From Bacteroidota bacterium (lineage in GTDB: Bacteria; Bacteroidota; Bacteroidia; Chitinophagales; LD1): 64,000 nucleotides of DNA. A program made the translations under genes and the position numbers. The notes under the pieces were generated by a model that saw only the letters and a list, made by a program, of their open reading frames with translations, was not told the origin of the DNA and searched no databases. The stretch spans positions 1 through 64,000 of the forward strand of contig JADJZU010000020.1 in the NCBI GenBank assembly GCA_016715625.1, in the 5' to 3' direction. The first letter of the stretch is position 1; every line of letters starts with the position of its first letter. This document shows, in pieces, positions 18,724 to 27,851 of this stretch.

Positions 18724-20205
18724 ATGAGTTCAGTGAAGAAAATTTTGTGCGCCTTAGTGGTGTTGTGTGTAGTGGGGACATTGCTTTTCAGCACCAGTTG
18801 CCGCAAAGACAACAATGCCAACGCCTCCTTGTCTTTCAGCACCGACACGCTCACTTTTGATACTGTGTTTGCTACACTGGGTTCCACCACTAAATACTTT
18901 AAGGTATTCAATACCTCATCTAAACCTGTCACCATCGAAGACCTGCGCCTGATGCGTCTGGTGGGCAATCAGTTTCGCATCAATGTAGACGGTATCAATG
19001 GCGACCAATTCAGCAATATTGAGATACCGGCCAAAGATTCCATTTATGTGTTTGTAGAAGTAACTGTAAACCCCAACTCGGCCGCCACGCCTTTTGTGAT
19101 TATTGACGATGTTTCGTTTTTGATGAATGGCAAACAAAGCACGGTGCACTTACAGGCTTTCGGGCAAAACGCCCACTTCCATTATGGCGAAGAAATTACC
19201 GCTGCTGCCACCTGGAACAACGACCTGCCGCATGTGATCATCAGTAAAGACACCGTGCCGGGCGTATATGTGCGCTGTGGGGCCACGCTGAATATCAATC
19301 CCGGTTGCAAAATCTTTTTTGCCGGTAATTCCGCACTCTTTGTGGAAGGCACACTGAATGCTAATGCCACCACCTGGAGCGACTCAATTGTTTTTCAGGG
19401 AGCGCGCCTCGAAGAGTTTTACAACGACAAACCCGGGCAATGGTTTGGCATTGTGTTTTTGCGCAATGGCTGCGCTCCTCAGGGCAGCTTTAACCACTGC
19501 GTGGTCAACGAATCCAGCTACGGCATTTATGCAGGTGCCGGGCTTAGCGGCAATTTGAACGAATATCTGGGCACTGCCACCCGTCCGGATGTAAGCATCA
19601 AAAACACGATTGTAAAAAACACACAGTTCAATGCGGTGCAGGGCTTTAATGCCAAAATAACAGCTGAGAATTCTCTGTTCTATGTCAGTGGCGATAATCT
19701 GGTGAAACTGTGGCTCGGTGGCGATTATACCTTTACACACTGCACGCTTTACAACACCGGCAGCCGCTTTGTGAGCCATGAAAAAGAAGTGCTGGTGCTC
19801 AACAATGCCATTGTAGACGGCAATCAGAATATTTACCTCGAAGGGCTTACTTCAAAATTCAAAGCCTGTGTCATACACGGCTCACTTCAAAACGAAATAG
19901 AGTTTGCCAAACAGGATGCCGCCAACTTTGAAGCGGAGTTCAGTTACTCGCTCATAAAAACCAAGGTGGACACGTTCAACATTTTCAATACCCTGAACGA
20001 TGGCAATCTCTTTAACCAGGACCCGCGTTTTCGCGATGCAGGTGAAGGCAATTTTATACCGTGGGACAGCACCGGCTATTTTTCTCCGCTGATAGATATG
20101 TCTCCCACCTTTGGATTGAACACCGACCTCTTCGACCGACCGCGTCCCGTAGCCAAAACCGCCAACGCCAACTTGTATGATGTAGGCGCGGTGGAGGTGC
20201 AGTAA
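18724..20205 (+). CDS. Surface lipoprotein, probable right-handed beta-helix
   Basis: 493 residues. The N-terminus is a lipoprotein signal (LCVVGTLLFSTSCRKD, lipidated Cys near residue 27). Residues 35-130 look like an Ig-like or ASPM-type beta domain (DTLTFDTVFATLGSTTKYF). The rest has repeated short beta-strand rungs with asparagine turns (AFNHCVVNESSYGIYAG-like rungs), as in right-handed parallel beta-helix proteins. Such proteins sit on the outer membrane; some bind or cut polysaccharide, but I see no catalytic signature. It follows the S74 gene by 39 nt and is probably co-transcribed. Confidence 0.7.
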   Translation: MSSVKKILCALVVLCVVGTLLFSTSCRKDNNANASLSFSTDTLTFDTVFATLGSTTKYFKVFNTSSKPVTIEDLRLMRLVGNQFRINVDGINGDQFSNIEIPAKDSIYVFVEVTVNPNSAATPFVIIDDVSFLMNGKQSTVHLQAFGQNAHFHYGEEITAAATWNNDLPHVIISKDTVPGVYVRCGATLNINPGCKIFFAGNSALFVEGTLNANATTWSDSIVFQGARLEEFYNDKPGQWFGIVFLRNGCAPQGSFNHCVVNESSYGIYAGAGLSGNLNEYLGTATRPDVSIKNTIVKNTQFNAVQGFNAKITAENSLFYVSGDNLVKLWLGGDYTFTHCTLYNTGSRFVSHEKEVLVLNNAIVDGNQNIYLEGLTSKFKACVIHGSLQNEIEFAKQDAANFEAEFSYSLIKTKVDTFNIFNTLNDGNLFNQDPRFRDAGEGNFIPWDSTGYFSPLIDMSPTFGLNTDLFDRPRPVAKTANANLYDVGAVEVQ

Positions 20206-20275
20206 GATTTCTTGAAAAGAAGTCCAACTTTCTATTGACTTAATTTGTCTTAATTGTAAATTGCTGCGGTAGTTT

Positions 20276-22512
20276 ATGATTACCTTTTTCAAAGACCTTT
20301 ACTATTCATTTCCGGTGCAGCTCTTTTTGCTGTCGCTTAAAAAGTATCAGTTCCTGCTCTTTTTCTGGGTTTTTATTCTGTTCATCATCGTGGGGCGTTT
20401 TGGTTCAGGCATAGGCACACATCAGGTGCTGCTGGACCCGGAATATCTGGGCCGTGTGGGTTATCTCAGCTTTGCCACGGTGGGCATCGGCTTCGGGGCT
20501 ATGTTTATTACCTGGAATGTAGTGATGTATATTCTGCATTCGCACCGCTTTCCGTTTATGGCCAGTTTGCAATATCCGCTGGGTATGTTTGTGCTCAATA
20601 ATTCCATTATACCGTTTGTGTTCTTTGTTACCTATATTGTTTGCATTATTCAGTTTCAGATTAGCTACGAGTTTCAGAAACCACTCGAAATGTTTTTGGA
20701 AATTCTGGGTTTTGGTGCCGGATTTCTGCTGGTTATTTTAATAACGGCCGTTTACTTTAACTACACTAACAAAAACACCGGCAATCTGCTGCAGGAAAAC
20801 AAAGAACGCCTGCGCAGGAAGAAAACATTCCGCAAGGTGCAGTTTAACGAAACGCTGGAGCGCGAACATTTTAACCGGGTAGATTATTACATCACCAATA
20901 AACTGAATGTGCGCCACACACGCACCGTGGAGCACTACGACCCTAAGCTGCATCAGTTGGTATTCAGGCGCCACCATTGGAACGCCTTTCTGGCTTTTCT
21001 GGTGGCCATGGCCATTTTGGTTTCCATGGGTTTCTTTCTAGAAAATCCGCTGTTTCAGTTTCCGATTGCTGCTACCGGTGCTTTGGCCATTTCGGTGCTC
21101 ATGAGCCTCTTTGGTATGTTTTTATACTGGACGGGCGGTTGGGGCTCAGCGGCCATCATCGTCTTTTTGCTGGCAGCCAATTTTTTGACCAAGTTTGATG
21201 TGTTTGGCTTTCAGAGCAGAGCCTATGGATTAAACTACGACACTACCCGCGCGCCTTACAACATGGAAGCCCTGCGCGAATTATCGGCCGATGAAAACAT
21301 AGAGCGCGACCGCCAGCACTTTCTGCCCATTTTAGAAAACTGGAAAAAGAAAAACACGGACCCCGTAACCCGAATCGCAAACCCAAAATGTATTTTATTA
21401 ATGTGAGCGGAGGAGGATTGCGGGCCGCCATGTATAGCATGCTCATGCTGCAAAAGTGCGACAGCATTGCCGGAGGCAATCTGCTCGACAAAACCATGCT
21501 GATTAGCGGAGCCTCAGGCGGCATGTTTGCCACTACGTATCTTCGCGAGTTGTTTTTGCAGAAAAAAAATGGCAGGGCTATAACGCTGCACAATCCGGAG
21601 TATACCGAAAACGTGAGCAAAGATGTGCTGAATCCCATTGCGCTTTCTATTGTGAGCAACGATATTTTGATACCCTTTCACAAGTTTCCGCTCTTTGACA
21701 AAAAATACAGTGTAGATCGTGGTTACGTTTTTGAGAAATTTTATTGCAGCAACACCGGATTCCCCTGGGAGAAAAAAATATCGGATTACCGCGAAGATGA
21801 ACAGAGCGCCAAGATTCCGCTTCTGATTTACCACGCGGCCGTTATGAACGATTCGCGCAGATTTTACATCAGCCCGCAACCCGTTTCTTTTTTGATGCGT
21901 CCGCACGGTAAAAAGGCGCTGGATAATAAGCTCGAGATAGATGCCATTGATTTCAGAGCGTTTTTCAGAAAGCAGGGGGGCGATAGTTTATTGGTGACAT
22001 CGGCTATGCGCATGAACGCCACCTTTCCGTTCTTCTTTCCAAATCCTTCTTTGCCAAGCGAACCCTCCACATACGTGATGGATGGCGGAGCGCTCGATAA
22101 TTTTGGGGTGGAAACCACGCTGCGTTTTCTGAACACCTTTCAAGACTGGATAAACCAAAACACCTCCGGGGTAGTGGTGTTGCAGATTCGCGATTCCGAA
22201 AAATTTGAAGAGCCGGATGCCGCAGAGCAAAAAACGGTTTTTGCCCGTCTTACCGACCCATTGGGCACGGTGTACACCAACATGGAAAACATGCAGGATT
22301 TTTTGACTGACCACCGCCTGGACGAAATGAACCAGGAACTGCGCGGCAACCTGGAATTTGTGCTTTTTGAATACACCACCGAGCGCAAAGAAGACAAGGC
22401 CGCCATGAGTCTGCACCTGACCACCCGCGATAAGCGCGACCTGCTCAAGTCGGTGAACCGGCCTAACAATGTGCGTTCCTTTAACCGTCTGCAGCAGTTA
22501 CTGAGCGAATAG
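20276..22512 (+). CDS. Patatin-like phospholipase with N-terminal membrane domain, one frameshift
   Basis: The gene reads in two frames that meet at about 21365-21390. The first (from ATG 20276) is a membrane domain with about six helices and a basic cytoplasmic stretch (ENKERLRRKKTFRKVQFNE). The second holds the patatin domain: oxyanion motif GGGLRAA, nucleophile serine in GASGG (GxSxG), and the catalytic Asp in MDGGALDNFG. Joined, about 745 residues, the product matches a Bacteroidota family where both parts are one protein. It should hydrolyse acyl lipids at the inner membrane. One extra base near 21366 accounts for the break. A real two-protein split is the alternative but is less likely, since the second frame lacks its own upstream signals. 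Confidence 0.75.
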
Positions 22513-22653
22513 TTTCCGTTTTGCCCTCATTTGCTTTCGGTTTTCCATCTATTCTGCTTTATTTGCCCTCCCTAAAAAAATATTAATCACAGGAGTGTGA
22601 GGAATGGATTCCACAAAAATCCGGACACCACCATCCGCAATTCGAAATCGTAT

Positions 22654-24795
22654 ATGGCAGTAATTGGAAAAATTCGTCAGCGCTCAGGATTACTTATCTT
22701 CTTGATTGGAGCCTCTATCGTTGGCTTTTTGGTAATGGATGCTACCAACTCTCAGGGTAGCGTGCTGAAAGGAAGAAAAGACAGCATTGGCTCTGTAAAC
22801 GGAGAAGAGATTTCGCAGGTAGCTTTTGAAAGCAAGCTCAGCGAGAATGTCAAAAATCAGGAAGAGCAGATGCGTCAGCCGCTCAACGATGACATGCGCA
22901 ACTATATGCGCAACCAAACCTGGACGGAAATGGTCAACGAAATCATTTTCAAAAAAGCATACGATAAACTGGGCATCAATGTGACCTCCGAAGAGTTGAG
23001 CGACCTGGCTACTAATCCGGAGTTTGCTTCGCAGTATATTCAACAAGACCAGTCTTTCAGAAACCCACAGACCGGCCAGTTTGACCCTGCTATGGTGCGC
23101 ATGTATTTGCAAAATCTGGATAAAGACCCGCAAGGGGTAGAGCCGGGCACCGTGCGCAAGCAATGGACCCGTTTTGAAGGACTGTTGAAAAAACAGCAGT
23201 TTCAGGATAAATACAACAACCTAATCAGCAAAGGAATTTATGTGCCTACCTGGCAGGCAGAGATGGCCTATATAGACCAGAATAAAACCACCGATTTTAA
23301 ATACGTAGCCTTCCCTTACACCGATGTAGCTGAAGCGGATGTGAAAGTGACAGACGAAGATTTGCAGAAATATCTGGATGCACACAAAGCTAAATTCAAG
23401 AGAGACGAAGAAACCCGCAAACTGCAATATGTAACCTTTGATATTGTTCCTTCATCGGCAGATACGGCTCGCACTTTGAGCGACCTGAACGAAAAGTTTG
23501 CGGACTTTGTAGCTTCTAAAACAGCGTCAGAAGATTCTGTGTTTGTAAAGCTGTATTCAGAAACTGCGTTTGACGATAAATACTACACCAAGGACGAATT
23601 GACTTCGTCTATGAAAGATACGCTCTTTGCAGTAGCCAACCGCACCGTGGTGGGACCATATCAGGAAAACGGAAGTTTGAAATATGCAAAAGTGAGCGAC
23701 CGCAAAATGTTGTCGGATTCGGTGCGTGTTCGCGAAATCAAATTTTCGTTCAACAACATCACCACACAGGAGCAGGGCGCTGCCCGCGTAAAACTGGTGG
23801 ACAGTGTGTTTGCTGCCATCGACACGTTTAAGGCCGACTTTGGTTTAATGGCCATGATGCACAGCGATGATGCAGCGGCTAAAATGCAAGGCGGAAATGT
23901 GGGCTGGGTAAAACAAGGACAGCGCAGCAAGTTCTATAATGATTTGCTGTTCTACCGCGCGCAAAAAGGCAAGTTGTATAAAATACCAAGCCAGGAAGAC
24001 AATGCCTGGTTCATTTTCCAGATTGTGGAAGATAAACCAACAAAACCGGCTGTGCAGGTTGCTTTCCTGAGCAGAGAAATACTGCCAAGTCAGGAAACGC
24101 AAAACACTATCTATGGAAGTGCCACGGCCTTTAGTGCCGATAATCAAACAGATGCTAAGTTTAAAGAAGCCGGTAAAAAGGTGAACATCAAAGTGCTGGA
24201 CAATGTGAAGAAAGAAGACTTCTCGCTGGGCGCGCTGGGTTCTGCACGGGCATTGATTCGTTGGGCATATGATAAAAACACGGAGAAGGGTCAGGTGTCG
24301 CAGGTGATTACGTTGGATAACAAACACGTGGTAGCCCTGCTGGAATCTATTAGCCCGAAAGGAACCGCTCCGGTAGATGCTGTGCGCGAGGAGCTGAAGG
24401 CTTTGGTAACAAGAGAGAAAAAAGCAGAATTACTGAAAAAGAAAATTGCGGATGCAAAAGCCGCATCGGTAGATGAGTTGGCTTCTAAATCAGGCAAAAC
24501 TGCTCTGCCGGCCAGCGGAGCTTCTTTCAGCAATCCAAATCTGAATGGCGCCTACGAACCTAAAGTGGTGGCTGCTGCTCTTGCTGTGGGAGTCAACAAA
24601 ATGAGTGCTGCTATTGAAGGAAATGCCGGAGTGTATGTGGTGCAGCCTTCTGTTATTACCGAACCCAACAAAATTTCGGATTACAGTATTTATGGCATGC
24701 AGTTGAAAAACACAGCTCAAAACAAAGCGCGTAGCGCTGCCGAGGCACAGAAAAAACTGGCAAAAATTGAAGACGATCGCTTTACTTTCTTTTGA
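22654..24795 (+). CDS. ppiD: Peptidyl-prolyl isomerase, SurA/PpiD type
   Basis: 713 residues. ATG 22654 (MAVIGKIRQRSGLLIF) is chosen: the single membrane anchor follows directly (LLIFLIGASIVGFLVMDA), as in PpiD, while the 19 upstream codons have no family match. A SurA_N-like domain follows (GSVNGEEISQVAFESKL), and a parvulin domain near residues 360-480 includes GGNVGWVKQGQ. The protein is anchored in the inner membrane and helps fold exported and outer membrane proteins. It is a single-gene unit closed by the terminator at 24819. Confidence 0.88.
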   Translation: MAVIGKIRQRSGLLIFLIGASIVGFLVMDATNSQGSVLKGRKDSIGSVNGEEISQVAFESKLSENVKNQEEQMRQPLNDDMRNYMRNQTWTEMVNEIIFKKAYDKLGINVTSEELSDLATNPEFASQYIQQDQSFRNPQTGQFDPAMVRMYLQNLDKDPQGVEPGTVRKQWTRFEGLLKKQQFQDKYNNLISKGIYVPTWQAEMAYIDQNKTTDFKYVAFPYTDVAEADVKVTDEDLQKYLDAHKAKFKRDEETRKLQYVTFDIVPSSADTARTLSDLNEKFADFVASKTASEDSVFVKLYSETAFDDKYYTKDELTSSMKDTLFAVANRTVVGPYQENGSLKYAKVSDRKMLSDSVRVREIKFSFNNITTQEQGAARVKLVDSVFAAIDTFKADFGLMAMMHSDDAAAKMQGGNVGWVKQGQRSKFYNDLLFYRAQKGKLYKIPSQEDNAWFIFQIVEDKPTKPAVQVAFLSREILPSQETQNTIYGSATAFSADNQTDAKFKEAGKKVNIKVLDNVKKEDFSLGALGSARALIRWAYDKNTEKGQVSQVITLDNKHVVALLESISPKGTAPVDAVREELKALVTREKKAELLKKKIADAKAASVDELASKSGKTALPASGASFSNPNLNGAYEPKVVAAALAVGVNKMSAAIEGNAGVYVVQPSVITEPNKISDYSIYGMQLKNTAQNKARSAAEAQKKLAKIEDDRFTFF

Positions 24796-24818
24796 TGCCT
24801 AAAGTGAATTTTTCTAAA

Positions 24819-24847
24819 ACGCCCTGCATCAATTGCGGGGCGTTTTT
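24819..24847 (+). terminator. Intrinsic terminator after ppiD
   Basis: The stem acgccctgca (24819-24828) pairs with tgcggggcgt (24834-24843), one G-T pair, 5-nt loop, followed by a T-run. It lies 24 nt after the ppiD stop. Confidence 0.85.
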
Positions 24848-24885
24848 GTTTTTATCATTAATATCATTGTTCATATTACAGATGT

Positions 24886-25409
24886 ATGCAAACGGTTCAG
24901 CCCATTATTAATAAAGCAGCGCAAAAAGCAATAGTCACTATTGATTTGGCCGATTTTTTTCCGGCTAGCAGCGATATTGTGCCGATAGATTTAAAAAACT
25001 ACCTATTCAAAGAGTTGCTGTTGAAAGAAGCAGACTTTCGCGATGCAGTAAAAAACACCGATTGGAGTATTTACAAGGACAAATATGTTGTGCTGTTTTG
25101 CTCTACCCCGCCATCATACCTATGTGGGCGTATATGGTGTTGAGTGCTGAACTGTCGGTATATGCCAAAGATGTAGCCTGCACCACTGCCGACCATGCTG
25201 CCGAGGTTTTTTTATACAGAAACATTGCCCAAATTAATCTTAAAGAGTATGAAGGCAAACGAGTGGTTATAAAAGGATGTGGCGAACGACCTATCCCCGA
25301 AGCGGCATTTGTGCAAATCACACAGCAGCTTGCACCGGTAGCCAGAGCGGTAAATTATGGCGAAGCGTGTTCTATGGTGCCGGTTTTCAAAAAAAATGTA
25401 GACCAGTAA
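24886..25409 (+). CDS. DUF2480 family protein, one frameshift
   Basis: Two overlapping frames join near 25100 to give about 173 residues of DUF2480, a family largely limited to Bacteroidota. The first frame has IVTIDLADFFPASSDIVPID and the second PMWAYMVLSAELS, then KGCGERPIPEAAFVQIT and YGEACSMVPVFKK, the conserved C-terminal signature. Function is unknown. The stop TAA (25407-25409) overlaps the next ATG by 1 nt, so it is coupled to the lytic transglycosylase gene. One indel explains the break. Confidence 0.8.
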
Positions 25410-26368
25410 TGCAAAAGAAAAACTACAGACTACCTATCTTACTGGTGCTTTGCGCTGTGATTGTTGCTGCTTCGGCAGCGCTTATGAGCAGATCGGGACC
25501 TGCGGCAGCCGGAGTATCCACCATAGCCGGAAATGAATGTCCGGAGCTAAGGGTGGTAAATACGATAGACACCACACAATTGGCCCGCCCCATTTCAGTG
25601 TATGGTAAACTGGAGCTTTTTGGCGAGCCGGTGCCCCTCGAAGATGCCGATGTGCGAGAGCGGCTGGAGCGCGAGTTACAACTTAACATATACTGGCACT
25701 CCAATACGATTATGGCGATGAAAAACGCCAATCGATATTTTGGTGAAATAGAACAGGTGCTGCGGCAAAATGAGGTGCATACCGACTTTAAATACCTGGC
25801 GTTGATTGAGAGTGGGTTCAGAAATGAAGTGTCGCCTGCAGGTGCTGTTGGTTTTTGGCAGATACTGAAAGAAACTGCCAAAATCTATGGGCTGGAAGTA
25901 AATAATGAAGTAGACGAAAGATATAACTACGAAAAGGCAACCGTAGCTGCTTGCAAATATCTGAGAGATGCAAAATCCATTTTCGGTAACTGGACCCTGT
26001 CGGCCGCTTCTTACAACTTGGGGATGGCGGGTATGAAACAGCGCGTGGCCGACCAAAAAACCAGCAATTTTTACGAGATGTATTTTAACCCTGAAACATC
26101 GCGCTATATCTTCAGAATGCTGGCCATGAAAATTGTATTTAGCCAACCGGAGGCTTGTGGCTTTCGAGTGCAGGATGCTGAGCTATACCAGCCCTATAAA
26201 TATAAAATGGTGGAAGTGGATGGCGCCATTCCAAGCATAGCCGATTTTGCCGCACAGTATAACCTGAAATACAAGCACATTAAAATCCTGAACCCGTGGC
26301 TACGCGAGGCAAGCCTGGTCAATAGTGCACGCAAAAAGTATCAGATAAAGGTGATGTTGCCTAATTGA
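25409..26368 (+). CDS. Lytic transglycosylase (SLT/GH23)
   Basis: 319 residues. ATG 25409 is chosen because it overlaps the preceding stop (TAATG) and is followed at once by a signal-anchor (LPILLVLCAVIVAASAALM); the longer upstream frame has no homology. The SLT domain shows the catalytic Glu in YLALIESGFRN near residue 135, then SPAGAVGFWQI, and ASYNLGMAGM with YVF/YIFRMLA-type motifs. The C-terminal 60 residues resemble a LysM-like segment (AAQYNLKYKHIKILNPWL). It cleaves peptidoglycan glycan strands in the periplasm with formation of anhydro-muramyl ends. Confidence 0.88.
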   Translation: MQKKNYRLPILLVLCAVIVAASAALMSRSGPAAAGVSTIAGNECPELRVVNTIDTTQLARPISVYGKLELFGEPVPLEDADVRERLERELQLNIYWHSNTIMAMKNANRYFGEIEQVLRQNEVHTDFKYLALIESGFRNEVSPAGAVGFWQILKETAKIYGLEVNNEVDERYNYEKATVAACKYLRDAKSIFGNWTLSAASYNLGMAGMKQRVADQKTSNFYEMYFNPETSRYIFRMLAMKIVFSQPEACGFRVQDAELYQPYKYKMVEVDGAIPSIADFAAQYNLKYKHIKILNPWLREASLVNSARKKYQIKVMLPN

Positions 26369-26376
26369 GTTTTTTC

Positions 26377-26406
26377 TTGTAGAAGTGGCGTACTATTCTA
26401 TTTTTG
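26377..26406 (+). promoter_or_regulatory. Bacteroidota-type promoter of tRNA-Phe
   Basis: TTG at 26377-26379, exactly 19 nt of spacer, then TATTTTTG at 26399-26406, a full match to TTG-N19-TAnnTTTG. It lies 25 nt upstream of the mature tRNA 5' end. Confidence 0.7.
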
Positions 26407-26431
26407 CCGTCCCTTCGTAAGAAGACAGGCT

Positions 26432-26504
26432 GGTTTGGTAGCTCAGTTGGTAGAGCAAAGGACTGAAAATCCTTGTGTCGGGGGTTCGATTCCCTCCCAA
26501 ACCA
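26432..26504 (+). tRNA. tRNA-Phe (anticodon GAA)
   Basis: Complete 73-nt cloverleaf: acceptor GGTTTGG (26432-26438) pairs with CCAAACC (26497-26503), discriminator A at 26504. The anticodon stem AAGGA/TCCTT holds loop CTGAAAA with anticodon GAA. The T-loop TTCGATT has a G-rich stem with one G-T pair. CCA is not encoded beyond a single C. The tyrosine recombinase gene directly downstream suggests that its 3' end is an integration site. Confidence 0.95.
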
Positions 26505-26537
26505 CTTAGTAAACTTTCAACTTTCTTCAAGTTTCTT

Positions 26538-26568
26538 CAAACCCGCTACCAGAGCGGGTTTGCTGTTT
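26538..26568 (+). terminator. Terminator after tRNA-Phe
   Basis: The stem caaacccgct (26538-26547) and agcgggtttg (26553-26562) is a perfect 10-bp hairpin with a 5-nt loop, followed by ctgtttta. It ends the tRNA transcript. Confidence 0.75.
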
Positions 26569-26605
26569 TATATCCCTTCGGAAAGCTTCAGTTTTACACG
26601 GTAAA

Positions 26606-26646
26606 TGTTTCACAATTGTTTCACTGGCAGTTTTTAAATGTTTCAC
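26606..26646 (+). repeat. Three TGTTTCAC direct repeats before the integrase
   Basis: TGTTTCAC occurs at 26606-26613, 26617-26624 and 26639-26646, the last one 1 nt before the integrase ATG. Short direct repeats between the tRNA and the integrase gene are where arm-type integrase binding sites are expected. Their position over the likely leader also allows autoregulation. Confidence 0.55.
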
Positions 26647-26647
26647 T

Positions 26648-27850
26648 ATGATAAACCAAGCATCCATCAAGTTTTTCCCTCGTAAAGACCAGCTATTAGA
26701 CAATGGCGATATCTCCATTTATGTTCGGGTGATCCTGAACAGGGATAAGTTCGACTTTTCTACCAGGCAGTCTATTCACAAACTTTCCGACTGGGACGAA
26801 ACAACCATGCGGGTGAAGAAAAAAACACCGGTCAATTCTGTCCTTAATGAGATTGAGCATGATATTCATGAGGCGTATAACTTCCTTAAGTATCACAATA
26901 AGCCCTTAACAATTTCTGCGTTAAGAAAACAGTTGAAGGGCGACAAGACGGTAAAGTTGCGTCTGACAGATTTTGTAGATGAATATTTCGAATTACAAGT
27001 AAAAGACAATTCTGAATATGCAACCACCACAAAGCAAACCTACACATCAACGATCCATCATCTCAAGAAGTTTCTTGAAGCTAATGGAGAGAAACGAATG
27101 CTGGTTGCGGAAGCAGATCCGGAGTTTGTTAAGGAGTTTGATAACTACCTTATTAATAGAAGCATTACAGAAAAAAAGGGCTTAAGAAAAAACTCAGCTA
27201 ACAAATATCACACGAAGATGAAAACAATGTTTTACAAAGCAGTAGACCAAAATCTTCTTGAAAAAAATCCCTACAAGGATTTTAAGTTTAAATCTGAGCC
27301 GGGGCGATTAACTTATCTTACATCTGCCGAACTTAAGAAACTGGAAGAACACGATTTGTGTGACAATGAAAGTTTGGAAAGAGTAAGAGACATTTTTCTT
27401 TTTTCTGTGTATACAGGTTTACGTCATAGTGATGCTGTGAATCTGCGAAGTGACAACATCGAATTGGAGGGGAAACGCAATTGGATAGTTTATACACAGC
27501 AGAAAACCGGAGAACACAATAAAATTCCAATGCTGAAGAAAGCTCTGGAACTGTATAATAAGTATGAGGAGGAAAGAAAAATAACCGGCTATGTTTTGCC
27601 ACGGTTATCTCAACAGAAATTAAATTTATACTTAAAAACGATTGCAAATCTGGTTGGAATAAAAAAGCAATTGTCTCATCACGTTGCCCGACACACAGCC
27701 GCTACCACCATTTTTATGCAAAACGGTATATCTTTAGAATCAACCGGAAAAATGCTGGGACACCGCAGTATAAAGTCTACTCAGATCTATGCCAAGGTAA
27801 CAAATATCATGTTGAAAGAGGCAGCACAAAAACTGGATCAATTGCTTTGA
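26648..27850 (+). CDS. Tyrosine recombinase (site-specific integrase)
   Basis: 400 residues. The N-terminal arm-binding domain (ASIKFFPRKDQLLDNGDISI) and SAM-like core-binding domain are followed by a catalytic domain with Arg in YTGLRHSDA (near residue 258), His-x-x-Arg in HHVARHT, His/Trp position in LGHRSIKST and the nucleophile Tyr in TQIYAKV near residue 385. This is the common Bacteroidota integrase of tRNA-targeted islands. It lies 144 nt after tRNA-Phe and in the same direction. It should insert the element at the tRNA 3' end. The gene after it starts 1 nt past its stop. Confidence 0.92.
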   Translation: MINQASIKFFPRKDQLLDNGDISIYVRVILNRDKFDFSTRQSIHKLSDWDETTMRVKKKTPVNSVLNEIEHDIHEAYNFLKYHNKPLTISALRKQLKGDKTVKLRLTDFVDEYFELQVKDNSEYATTTKQTYTSTIHHLKKFLEANGEKRMLVAEADPEFVKEFDNYLINRSITEKKGLRKNSANKYHTKMKTMFYKAVDQNLLEKNPYKDFKFKSEPGRLTYLTSAELKKLEEHDLCDNESLERVRDIFLFSVYTGLRHSDAVNLRSDNIELEGKRNWIVYTQQKTGEHNKIPMLKKALELYNKYEEERKITGYVLPRLSQQKLNLYLKTIANLVGIKKQLSHHVARHTAATTIFMQNGISLESTGKMLGHRSIKSTQIYAKVTNIMLKEAAQKLDQLL

Positions 27851-27851
27851 T

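Noticed and set aside
25277..25408. Longer N-terminus of the lytic transglycosylase
   Set aside because: These 44 codons lie in the end of the DUF2480 gene in another frame; the signal-anchor begins right after ATG 25409.
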